From JBGPHT01 sp041484525 (GTDB lineage: Bacteria > Acidobacteriota > Terriglobia > Bryobacterales > Bryobacteraceae): a stretch of DNA of 17,046 bases. A model generated the notes under the pieces. The model was not told the origin of the DNA, did not search any database, and worked only from the letters and a program-made list of their open reading frames with translations. The first letter of the stretch is position 1. Each line of letters starts with the position of its first letter. Positions 6,411-13,494 of this stretch are shown here, one piece after another. Position numbers and translations under genes: made by a program. Location: contig JBGPHT010000167.1 of the NCBI GenBank assembly GCA_041484525.1, positions 1 through 17,046 on the forward strand, written 5' to 3'.

Positions 6411-6940
6411 TCACGCAGCCTCCAGAAGCTCGCGCACGCTCCAGATGTGATCGGAGAGGCCAGCGGCCATTGCTGGCGTCATACGGAGCGATTCACGAAC
6501 GCGGCAGAGATTGTAAAAAGCAAACCACAGCGCAGCAGCGGCCCAGTGGTTGTCCATTTTCTTGAGAAGGCGTTCGTCAATCTGGTGAATCCGCGGATGC
6601 CCATTCTCAGGCTCAGATTGCTTCGTTCTACGATGCTTGTGCAGACTCGTTCGGGGTCGGGTCTGCCGATGACTGGGACTCGCTCCGTGGAAACCACTTC
6701 CGCAGACGAGTACCGGCGCTCCCTTTCGGGGTCACGCGGTAAACCTTGATGGGCTGCGCGAAATCCACACGATCCTCAAGTGTGTTAGAGATTGCCGAGC
6801 GGTAGGGCCGAAACCATCAGTGGTGATCTGAAAATTGGAAGGCGCGGTCGCGTGGCGCAAACCGTCGATAAAAGCGTCGGTGGTGGCCTATTCGCGCTTA
6901 TCCGCAATGTGGAAGTACGGGACGCGAAAGCCGATTAGGC
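6411..6940 (-). pseudogene. Decayed, 5'-truncated IS1-like transposase
   Basis: Read on the minus strand, the C-terminal half of a DDE transposase can be pieced together from four segments in changing frames. The first contains Thr-Asp-Ala-Phe-Ile-Asp-Gly-Leu-Arg and Ile-Thr-Thr-Asp-Gly-Phe-Gly-Pro. The second has Arg-Val-Asp-Phe-Ala-Gln-Pro-Ile-Lys-Val-Tyr. The third has Val-Glu-Arg-Ser-Asn-Leu-Ser-Leu-Arg-Met and Phe-Thr-Arg-Leu-Thr-Asn-Ala-Phe-Ser (about 6560-6697). The fourth has Asp-Asn-His-Trp-Ala-Ala and ends Glu-Leu-Leu-Glu-Ala-Ala before a TGA at 6411-6413. Frame changes fall near 6811, 6700 and 6560, and a TAG stop lies near 6890. The N-terminal half is missing, cut near 6940. The conserved block matches transposases usually annotated as IS1 family. 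I could not define terminal inverted repeats or a target duplication. Confidence 0.8.
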
Positions 6941-6955
6941 GCCGGAGTGAGATCT

Positions 6956-6992
6956 ACGAATTTTTTCGTTGACAATACGAATTTGTTCGTAT
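6956..6992 (+). promoter_or_regulatory. Two palindromic operators over the blaI-like promoter
   Basis: Operator 1 is ACGAA-TTTT-TTCGT at 6956-6969. Operator 2 is ATACGAA-TTTG-TTCGTAT at 6975-6992, a perfect 7-bp inverted repeat. Both share ACGAA-N4-TTCGT and their centres are 21 bp apart, two turns of the helix. They flank and overlap the -35 and -10 elements of the repressor gene. This is the arrangement expected for autorepression by a dimeric BlaI-type protein. Confidence 0.65.
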
Positions 6993-6997
6993 ATCTT
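6969..6997 (+). promoter_or_regulatory. Promoter of the blaI-blaR-repeat operon
   Basis: A consensus TTGACA at 6969-6974 is followed after 17 nt by TATCTT at 6992-6997. Only 6 nt separate the -10 from the ATG at 7004, so transcription should start at or beside the start codon. No ribosome-binding site is present, which fits a leaderless message. Confidence 0.6.
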
Positions 6998-7003
6998 CGA
7001 TTC

Positions 7004-7393
7004 ATGCCTCAAGGGAACCGGCCGCAACCCACTGACGGCGAGCTCGAAATACTCCAGGTCCTCTGGAACCGTGGCCCGTCCACGGTCCGCGACGTTTATG
7101 AGGAGCTCAAGCGGTCCAAGCCGGTTGGATACACCACCGTTCTGAAGTTCATGCAGCTCATGGCCGAGAAGGGGCTGGTTCGCAGGAACGAGGAACAGCG
7201 GGCGCATCTCTACGAATCCAAGGTGCCTCGGGAGTCTACCCAACGGCAACTCGTGGGCGACCTCCTCGACCGCGCCTTCGGAGGATCCGCTATGCAACTC
7301 GTCGTGCAGGCACTATCGACGAAACGCGCCACGCCTGCGGAAATCGAACAGATCCGGCGGCTGCTGGACCAGTATCAGGAGAAACCGAAATGA
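7004..7393 (+). CDS. blaI: BlaI/MecI/CopY-family transcriptional repressor
   Basis: This 129-residue repressor has the family's length and layout. A winged helix-turn-helix lies at about 8-72, with the hallmark Leu-Glu-Ile-Leu-Gln-Val-Leu-Trp near 14-21, Ser-Thr-Val-Arg-Asp-Val-Tyr near 26-32 and Tyr-Thr-Thr-Val-Leu-Lys near 43-48. A helical dimerisation and proteolysis region lies at 78-125. In this family a dimer binds palindromes in its own promoter and is inactivated by cleavage after the partner membrane peptidase senses a signal. I chose the ATG at 7004 over a GTG at 6947 because the earlier start would place the promoter inside the gene. Its stop overlaps the next start (ATGA). The regulated genes are probably the operon itself; no beta-lactamase is nearby. 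The symbol denotes the family, not proven beta-lactam control. Confidence 0.88.
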   Translation: MPQGNRPQPTDGELEILQVLWNRGPSTVRDVYEELKRSKPVGYTTVLKFMQLMAEKGLVRRNEEQRAHLYESKVPRESTQRQLVGDLLDRAFGGSAMQLVVQALSTKRATPAEIEQIRRLLDQYQEKPK

Positions 7394-8940
7394 GTCCGAT
7401 AAATGCATTAGGCTGGACCCTGCTTCATTTCCTGTGGCAAGGCGCGCTGATCGCGGTTCTCCTTGCTGGTGCTTTGGCCTTCCTTCGGCATGCCGGCTCC
7501 CGGATTCGCTATGCCGCGAGCTGCGCCGCGATGGTGCTGATGTTAGTTTGCGCGGCGGCGACGTTCCTGGAACTCAAGTTTACCGGGACGCCCCCACATC
7601 ACTCCGTGCCGGCGCCCGTGAACCTGGTGCTTTCGACCGAGGCGTCTAAGACTGAAGGCGTGTCATCCGCAGGCCCCGCCGCGGGCTACCTGCCGGCGCT
7701 GGTCTGGGCCTGGTTCGGCGGTGTCCTCGCGCTGAGCATACGGTCGATCGGCGGTTGGGCTGTAGTGGAACGGTTCGCGCGGCGCCGGACTTGGCCGGCA
7801 GAGGCGGTTTGGGACGAGAGATTTGCCGCTCTGGCAAAGCGTCTCTCCATCTCCAGGCCGGTGAGATTGTCGGTCTCGGCGCTGGCACAGGTTCCCGCGG
7901 TCGTCGGATGGATGCGCCCCATCGTATTGGTGCCGGCTGGCGTATTTACGGGCTTGACCGCGGAACAGATCGAAGCCTTGCTGGCTCATGAGCTGGCGCA
8001 CGTGCGCCGCCACGACTATCTGGTCAATCTGCTGCAGACCGCCGCCGAGACATTGTTCTTCTACCATCCCGCGGTGTGGTGGGTGAACCGCAATATCCGC
8101 AGCGAGCGCGAGAACTGTTGCGATGATCTTGCGGTGGAGGTTTGCGGGAACACTCTGGCCTACGTCCGCGCCTTGACAGAGTTGGAACAGATGCGCTCTC
8201 GCGGTACGCCACGGCTGGCGATGGCCGCGGATGGCGGCTCGCTCCTGAGCCGCGTCGAACGGCTGCTAGGCATGAATCGGACCGCGGGTACGGCGCCTTC
8301 CGGTTTGCTCGCGATCGGGATAGCGGCCTGCTTGTTAGTGGCCGGCATCGCTGCCAACGGGTTGGCCCAGCGGACGGAGAGAGTGGAGCCCATGCCTGCC
8401 GCCTCGCTGGCGCAACAGAGCGGTGCGCCGGCCTCGCCACGCCCGTCTCCACCCGCTCAAAAAAGAGCAGAAGAGAAAAAAGACTCGCGGGGATGGCTGG
8501 ATGAAATCCAGTCGGAGGGCTACCGCAATCTCAGTGTCGATCAGCTCATTGCCCTGAAAATCCACGGCGTCGATGGCGAGTACATCCGGCAACTTCGCGC
8601 GGCCGGCCAGCAACTGACACCGGATCAACTCGTCGCCTTTCGCATTCACGGGGTAACGGCTGAGTTCGTCAACGAGTTAAGGCAAGCCGGTTTGAAAGAC
8701 CTGAAGCCCGATCACTTGATCGCTCTCAGAATCCACGGCGCCGAACCGGCATGGATTCGCCAGATTCAGGCGCTTGGATACCCCAACCTCTCGGTCGACA
8801 ACATCGTCGCATTACGCATTCACGGTGTCACGCCCGATTTCATTAGTGAAGCGCGGAAGCACGGGCTCAAAGATCTCAGCCTGGATCAATTGATCCAGTT
8901 GAAACAACTCGGCATTCTCAAAACACCCGAAATCATTTAA
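7390..8940 (+). CDS. blaR1-like: BlaR1/MecR1-like M56 membrane metallopeptidase with C-terminal IHG repeats
   Basis: This is the membrane sensor-protease partner of the repressor. Hydrophobic segments lie near 8-32, 40-62 and 98-120, with a fourth near 303-325. Between the last two lies the zinc peptidase domain with His200-Glu201-Leu-Ala-His204 and a likely third ligand Glu241 in Glu-Asn-Cys-Cys-Asp-Asp, as in BlaR1/MecR1. The C-terminal penicillin-binding sensor domain of BlaR1 is absent. Instead a Pro/Ala/Lys-rich linker (about 330-365) leads to about five 28-29-residue repeats (369-516) with Ile-His-Gly at 391, 419, 448 and 477; the last copy is degenerate. By family topology these repeats lie outside the cytoplasm. 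The start overlaps the repressor stop, and the exported repeat protein follows after 14 nt. Signal and ligand are unknown. Confidence 0.88.
   Translation: MSPINALGWTLLHFLWQGALIAVLLAGALAFLRHAGSRIRYAASCAAMVLMLVCAAATFLELKFTGTPPHHSVPAPVNLVLSTEASKTEGVSSAGPAAGYLPALVWAWFGGVLALSIRSIGGWAVVERFARRRTWPAEAVWDERFAALAKRLSISRPVRLSVSALAQVPAVVGWMRPIVLVPAGVFTGLTAEQIEALLAHELAHVRRHDYLVNLLQTAAETLFFYHPAVWWVNRNIRSERENCCDDLAVEVCGNTLAYVRALTELEQMRSRGTPRLAMAADGGSLLSRVERLLGMNRTAGTAPSGLLAIGIAACLLVAGIAANGLAQRTERVEPMPAASLAQQSGAPASPRPSPPAQKRAEEKKDSRGWLDEIQSEGYRNLSVDQLIALKIHGVDGEYIRQLRAAGQQLTPDQLVAFRIHGVTAEFVNELRQAGLKDLKPDHLIALRIHGAEPAWIRQIQALGYPNLSVDNIVALRIHGVTPDFISEARKHGLKDLSLDQLIQLKQLGILKTPEII
8494..8937 (+). repeat. Tandem 28-29-codon repeats in the M56 peptidase tail
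   Basis: There are about five copies, 84-87 nt each. The conserved core reads Asp-Gln-Leu-Ile-Ala-Leu-(Lys/Arg)-Ile-His-Gly-Val, then an aromatic/Ile-(Arg/Asn)-Glx-Leu segment and a Gly-Tyr or Gly-Leu turn. The copies have diverged at DNA level, so the array is old rather than a recent duplication. Confidence 0.85.
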
Positions 8941-8954
8941 GAAAGGTCGAAACC

Positions 8955-9821
8955 ATGTCACGCAACGTCTCCTTCGCTCTTGGTGCGCTCGGTTGCAGTG
9001 TCGTCTATCTCGCACTCGCGCAGAACAGTTCTCCGATCGCGGGCCAGTGGACCCTCGGCGGTCCCGTGGTCCAGGACAAGGTTCAACTCAGCATCCGTCG
9101 CAGCAGCGCCACATCCAACATGAGCAGTTCCTTCCCGGTGTCGCTTAGTCAGCTTCGCGGTGCCACTCGCGCGCAGCTCGATTCATCCGGGACTGTGGCG
9201 CGATTCGACGTGGTTCGCGACGCGGGAACGCTGCATTTCGAGGGCTACCTACAAGGTGGCGCTGGCGGCGGCACCTTCACGTTCTCGCCGAATCCCAACT
9301 TCGCCAGTGACATGCGCTCTCTGGGCTACTCGGGTTTGACGGACGAAAAGGTGTTCACGATGGCCGTACATGACGTCAGCGCCGCCTACATCCGGGACAT
9401 GAACGCGGCCGGCATCCGTCCCGAATCGTCCGACCAGCTCATCACCATGCGGATTCACAACGTGACTGTCGAGTATGTCCGGGAGCTGAAAGGTCTGGGC
9501 TACTCGGACCTGGTACCGGACAAGCTCGTCACGATGCGTATTCACGGCGTGACCGTTGACTTTGCCCGGGAATTGAAGGGCATGGGTTATAACTCAGTTT
9601 CACCCGACCAGATGGTGACCATGCGGATACACGGCGCCTCCACGGATTTCATCAAGGAGGTGAACGCCCTCGGTTACAACCACCCCGGCGTCGACCAACT
9701 GGTCACGATGCGCATTCATGGCGTGACAGCCGAGTACATCCGCAAGACCCGGTCGCTGGGGATGGGCAATCTGCCGATCGATCAGCTCGTGAGCTTGAGG
9801 ATTCACGGCATCGTCGAGTGA
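8955..9821 (+). CDS. Exported protein with six IHG repeats
   Basis: This 288-residue protein has a signal peptide (Met-Ser-Arg, hydrophobic core 6-21, likely cleavage after Leu-Ala-Leu-Ala22). A beta-rich domain at about 25-112 follows, containing Gly-Gln-Trp-Thr-Leu-Gly-Gly near 30-36 and a Gly-rich Gly-Gly-Thr-Phe-Thr-Phe-Ser near 105-111. From about 116 to the end are repeats of exactly 29 residues, with the Ile/Val-His core at 138, 167, 196, 225, 254 and 283. A typical unit reads Leu-Gly-Tyr, a variable loop, Asp-Gln-Leu-Val-Thr-Met-Arg-Ile-His-Gly-Val-Thr, then Glu-Tyr-Ile-Arg-Glu-Leu. AGAAAGG precedes the ATG. It is the third gene of the repressor/peptidase operon and shares its repeat with that peptidase. 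I know no named family or enzymatic role; the repeats look like helical pairs forming a solenoid (inference). Confidence 0.85.
   Translation: MSRNVSFALGALGCSVVYLALAQNSSPIAGQWTLGGPVVQDKVQLSIRRSSATSNMSSSFPVSLSQLRGATRAQLDSSGTVARFDVVRDAGTLHFEGYLQGGAGGGTFTFSPNPNFASDMRSLGYSGLTDEKVFTMAVHDVSAAYIRDMNAAGIRPESSDQLITMRIHNVTVEYVRELKGLGYSDLVPDKLVTMRIHGVTVDFARELKGMGYNSVSPDQMVTMRIHGASTDFIKEVNALGYNHPGVDQLVTMRIHGVTAEYIRKTRSLGMGNLPIDQLVSLRIHGIVE
9300..9818 (+). repeat. Six 87-bp coding repeats in the exported protein gene
   Basis: The repeat period is exactly 29 codons across the whole array. A half unit (Asn-Phe-Ala-Ser-Asp-Met-Arg-Ser) starts the series, and the last copy ends at Arg-Ile-His-Gly-Ile just before the stop. 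The regular period contrasts with the mixed 28/29 spacing in the peptidase. This suggests a more recently expanded or better maintained array. Confidence 0.88.
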
Positions 9822-9823
9822 TA

Positions 9824-10885
9824 CTACGCCGGCGTGATGTCTCCCAGGATTACGGCGTGGCGTGCGCCGGTCGCGGATGGAAGATTCGAAGGCTTGCGCC
9901 GCCAGGTCTCGTGCGCCAGGATGGCGAACGCAATAGCTTCTTTCGCGTCCGGATCGATCCCATGATCGGCTGACGTGGAAATCGCCACGCCCGGAAGAAA
10001 TGCAGCCAGGTGCGCCATGATCTGCGGGTTGTGCACACCGCCGCCGGACGCGATCAGCTCGGCTGGTCCTCTCACCTGCATCGCAATAGTGGCTGCCGTG
10101 AGCACCGTCACGGTAGCCACCAGATCGCGCGCCGCCAAGCCCGTTTTCTTCAGGCGTGCGACGAACTCCGCGCCATACTGCTCGCGGCCGGCGCTCTTGG
10201 GCGGCTTCTGCCGAAAGTATGGATCGGCCATCAGCTCCTTCAGCAGATCGACGTTCACGTTGCCTGAAGCTGCGATCTTGCCGCCGCGGTCGAACGGCTC
10301 GCCGAAATCGCGCGCCAGGGCGTCGATCGCCATGTTGCCGGGGCCGGTATCGAACGCGATGACGTCCGTAGGCCGCGCGCCTGCCGGAATCACAGTGAGA
10401 TTGGCGATACCGCCGATGTTGAGCACGATGCGGCGCCGCTTCGGATGGCGGAAGAGCAGATAGTCGACGAACGGCACCAGGGGCGCGCCCTGGCCGCCGG
10501 CCGCGATATCGCGCGCCCGAAAGTTCGACACCACGGGCACTCCGGTGCGCTCGGCGACGACCGCGGCCTCGCCGATCTGCAGCGTATTCGAGCGGCCTTC
10601 GTGATAGATCGTCTGGCCGTGGCAGCCGATCAACTCCACCGCACCGTACCGCTTCGTGGCGCGCAACACGGCGCGGGCGTATCGCTCCCCCAGGTGGAAG
10701 TTGAGTCGCGAGATCGCGGCCGTGGTGGTCGAAGCGTTCGAGACGCCCAGGATTTCGGCGCGCAGCTCCGGCGTGTAGGGCGTGGACTGAAACCCGATAG
10801 TCTCGACGGCGCGCCCGCGAATCTCCACGATGGCGACGTCGATCCCATCGAGCGACGTGCCGCTCATCACGCCCGCGACTCTCAT
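9824..10885 (-). CDS. anmK: Anhydro-N-acetylmuramic acid kinase
   Basis: AnmK opens the 1,6-anhydro ring of anhydro-N-acetylmuramic acid from cell-wall turnover and phosphorylates it with ATP to MurNAc-6-phosphate, a cytoplasmic step of peptidoglycan recycling. At 353 residues it has the usual length. Family motifs are visible: Gly-Val-Met-Ser-Gly-Thr-Ser-Leu-Asp-Gly-Ile-Asp at 5-16, Gly-Cys-His-Gly-Gln-Thr-Ile-Tyr-His near 87-95, Val-Leu-Asn-Ile-Gly-Gly-Ile-Ala-Asn near 154-162, and Phe-Asp-Thr-Gly-Pro-Gly-Asn-Met near 178-185. Its ATG overlaps the mutS stop (ATGA), with AGGAG 11 nt upstream, so it is the last gene of the minus-strand run. Its stop lies 2 bp from the stop of the convergent repeat-protein gene. 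Confidence 0.95.
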   Translation of the reverse strand: MRVAGVMSGTSLDGIDVAIVEIRGRAVETIGFQSTPYTPELRAEILGVSNASTTTAAISRLNFHLGERYARAVLRATKRYGAVELIGCHGQTIYHEGRSNTLQIGEAAVVAERTGVPVVSNFRARDIAAGGQGAPLVPFVDYLLFRHPKRRRIVLNIGGIANLTVIPAGARPTDVIAFDTGPGNMAIDALARDFGEPFDRGGKIAASGNVNVDLLKELMADPYFRQKPPKSAGREQYGAEFVARLKKTGLAARDLVATVTVLTAATIAMQVRGPAELIASGGGVHNPQIMAHLAAFLPGVAISTSADHGIDPDAKEAIAFAILAHETWRRKPSNLPSATGARHAVILGDITPA

Positions 10886-13488
10886 GTCCGCTTCAGCTCC
10901 TGTTGCAATTCGCTGAGCAGTTGCAAAGCCTCGATGGGGCGCAGCTCGTCCACATTCAACCGGCGGATGCGCTCCGCGATTCCATAACCAACGGGATCGA
11001 ACATCTGGATCTGCACGGGCCCGGCATCCTCGACTTTCGCCAACTCCTCCGTGACCGCGTGCCCGCTGCGCTCATGCCGCTTCAGCACCTCACGTGCACG
11101 CTCGATCACGGCCAGGGGCAGACCGGCAAGCCGCGCCACTTCGATCCCGTAGCTGCGGTCGGCCTTCCCCGGCTCGACTTTACGCAGGAAGATGATGTGG
11201 TCGCCGGCTTCCTTCACCGAGACGCGGAGATTGCGCACGCCGTCCAGCAAGTCGGCAAGTTCGGTCAGCTCGTGATAGTGCGTGGCGAACAGCGTCTTGG
11301 CGCGAGTCCGCGTGTGGACGTGCTCCACCACCGCCCAGGCGAGCGCCAAGCCATCGTAAGTGGCGGTGCCGCGGCCGATCTCGTCCAGTACGATGAAGCT
11401 GCGCGGCGTCGCCGTGTTCAGAATGACGGCGGTCTCCGTCATCTCCACCATAAACGTTGAGCGGCCGCGCGCGAGATTATCGGACGCGCCGATGCGCGTG
11501 AAGATGCGGTCGATGATGGGGAGCGTGGCCGCGTCCGCCGGCACGAACGAACCCATCTGCGCCAGAATCGCGATCAGCGCCGCCTGCCGCAGGTAAGTCG
11601 ATTTGCCGCCCATATTGGGGCCGGTGATGATGGCGATCAGATCGGCTGAGTCGTTGAGGTAGAGGTCGTTGGGAATGAACCGGCCGGCATCCTGGCTGGT
11701 AAGGCGTTCGACCACGGGATGGCGTCCCGCCATGATCCGCATTTCGCCGTCTTCCGAAAGCTGCGGCCGGTGATAGCGGTTCTCCGCCGCCACCTGCGCC
11801 AGCGCCGCCGTCACATCCAGCTCCGCCACCGCCGCGGCCGTCGCCCGTATGCGCTGCGCCTGCGCCGCGGCGCGCTTGCGGACATCGGCGAACAGCTCCT
11901 TCTCGAGCGTGAGGATCTTGTCCTCTGCGTCCAGCACCTTGCGCTCGTAGTCTTTCAACTCGGGCGTAGTGAACCGCTCGGCGTTGGCCAGCGTCTGCTT
12001 GCGCTCGTAGTCGGCGGGCGCCAGGTGCTGGTTGGCGCGCGTGATCTCGATGTAGTAGCCGAAAACGTTGTTGAAGCGAACTTTGAGCGATTGGATTCCG
12101 GTGCGCTGCCGCTCGCGCGCTTCAATCTGGGCGATGTACTGGCGGCCGTTCAGGCTGAGGTCGCGCAGCTCATCCAACTCGGCGTGGAAGCCCACGCGGA
12201 TGGTGCCGCCGTCCGCCATATTGAGCGGCGGCTCGTCGGCGATCGCCTCCAGAATCAGGTTGGCGACGTCGGGCAACTCGTCGAGCCGCTCGTGGATGGA
12301 GCGCAGCCGGTGCGCCTGCTGCGTATCGAAGCAACGCTTGACGGCGGGCACCTTCTCGATCGAGCGGCCGAGCGCCAGCAGGTCGCGCGGACCCGCCGAG
12401 CCGAGCGTCACCTTGGATAGCAGCCGTTCCAGGTCCAGGATCCCGCCGAGCTGTTTGCGCAACTCCGCCCGCAGGATGGTCTGCTCGAGCAGTTCGCCCA
12501 CAGCGTCCAACCGCTGCTCGATTTCGGCCCGGTCCATCGACGGCCGCAGCAGGCGCTGCCGCAACAGGCGCCCGCCCATTCCGGTGAGTGTCTGGTCGAG
12601 CACCCCCAGCACCGTCACCTGCGGCCCCGCCGCATCCGCTGAAAATATGGCCTCCGTCAGCTCCAGATTTCGCACCGTCACCGCGTCCAGAACCATGGAT
12701 TCGGCGCGGTCGTAGAACGTCGGCCGGTCGAGATGATCGAGCGCCGCGCGCTGCGTATCGCGCAAGTAGTGCAGGATGGCGCCCGCCGCACCCACCGCCG
12801 CCGGACGGTTCGCCAGGCCGCATCCGTCGAGCGTCAACAACTTGAAATGGTCGCGCAATGTGCGGCCGGCATAGTCGGCGCTGAAGACCCACTCCTCGAC
12901 CTCGGTGCGCACGAAGCGCGGGCCAGTGCGGTCTTCGCCCGTCAGCAGCGGCAGGTCTCCGGGAAACAGCACCTCGCGCGCGCCGAGCTGTTCGAGCGCG
13001 CCCGCCACCTCCGCCGCGTCGAGCTCGGTGACGCGAAACTCGCCGGTCGAAAGATCCACATGTGCCACGGCGGAGCGGTTCTCCGCGCTAGCCACAGCGG
13101 CCAGGTAGTTATTCTCGTGCGAACGCACCAGGTTCGAATCCATGGCGGTTCCGGGCGTCACCACGCGCGTGATGTCGCGTCTGACCAACTGCTTGGCCGC
13201 CTTGGCGTCCTCCATCTGGTCGCAGATGGCCACGCGGTGACCCTTCTGGATCAGCCGCGAAATGTAGCCCTCGGCCGCGTGATAGGGCACGCCGCACATC
13301 GGAATCGCCGCGCCCTTCTCCTTGTTGCGCGAGGTAAGCGTGATCTCGAGATCGCGCGCGGCGATGACCGCGTCTTCGAAGAACAGCTCGTAAAAATCGC
13401 CCAGCCGGAACATCAACAGAGCGTTCGGCACCTGCTGTTTGATGTTGTTGTACTGACGCATCAGCGGCGTCGAGGCATCAGAGGACAA
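10882..13488 (-). CDS. mutS: DNA mismatch repair protein MutS
   Basis: MutS recognises mispaired bases and small loops and starts mismatch repair with MutL. At 868 residues it is full length. The mismatch-reading motif Phe32-Tyr-Glu34 lies in the N-terminal domain, followed by connector, lever and clamp domains. The ATPase carries Walker A Gly623-Pro-Asn-Met-Gly-Gly-Lys-Ser-Thr631, the Walker B-type Leu-Asp702-Glu703-Ile-Gly-Arg-Gly-Thr, and Ala-Thr-His-Tyr-His-Glu-Leu near 735-741. The C-terminus has the usual helical dimerisation tail. The start is a TTG, 6 nt after the gdhA stop, with GAGGAAG immediately before it. This N-terminus fits MutS alignments (Thr-Pro-Leu-Met-Arg-Gln-Tyr), so the TTG is preferred over the Met at position 10. 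All key residues are present. Confidence 0.97.
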   Translation of the reverse strand: MSSDASTPLMRQYNNIKQQVPNALLMFRLGDFYELFFEDAVIAARDLEITLTSRNKEKGAAIPMCGVPYHAAEGYISRLIQKGHRVAICDQMEDAKAAKQLVRRDITRVVTPGTAMDSNLVRSHENNYLAAVASAENRSAVAHVDLSTGEFRVTELDAAEVAGALEQLGAREVLFPGDLPLLTGEDRTGPRFVRTEVEEWVFSADYAGRTLRDHFKLLTLDGCGLANRPAAVGAAGAILHYLRDTQRAALDHLDRPTFYDRAESMVLDAVTVRNLELTEAIFSADAAGPQVTVLGVLDQTLTGMGGRLLRQRLLRPSMDRAEIEQRLDAVGELLEQTILRAELRKQLGGILDLERLLSKVTLGSAGPRDLLALGRSIEKVPAVKRCFDTQQAHRLRSIHERLDELPDVANLILEAIADEPPLNMADGGTIRVGFHAELDELRDLSLNGRQYIAQIEARERQRTGIQSLKVRFNNVFGYYIEITRANQHLAPADYERKQTLANAERFTTPELKDYERKVLDAEDKILTLEKELFADVRKRAAAQAQRIRATAAAVAELDVTAALAQVAAENRYHRPQLSEDGEMRIMAGRHPVVERLTSQDAGRFIPNDLYLNDSADLIAIITGPNMGGKSTYLRQAALIAILAQMGSFVPADAATLPIIDRIFTRIGASDNLARGRSTFMVEMTETAVILNTATPRSFIVLDEIGRGTATYDGLALAWAVVEHVHTRTRAKTLFATHYHELTELADLLDGVRNLRVSVKEAGDHIIFLRKVEPGKADRSYGIEVARLAGLPLAVIERAREVLKRHERSGHAVTEELAKVEDAGPVQIQMFDPVGYGIAERIRRLNVDELRPIEALQLLSELQQELKRT

Positions 13489-13494
13489 GCTTCC

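Noticed and set aside
8967..9000. Lipoprotein signal for the exported repeat protein (Leu-Gly-Cys14)
   Set aside because: The residue at -3 is Ala and the hydrophobic stretch before the Cys is too short. The longer hydrophobic core with Ala-Leu-Ala fits ordinary signal peptidase cleavage better.
9300..9818. Regular 87-bp repeats considered as a CRISPR array or satellite
   Set aside because: The repeats are in frame, diverged at DNA level with conserved protein residues, and have no identical repeats or unique spacers.
9826..9835. ACGCCGGCGT palindrome at the anmK end considered as a bidirectional terminator
   Set aside because: It has no loop and no T-run on either strand, and it lies inside anmK coding sequence.
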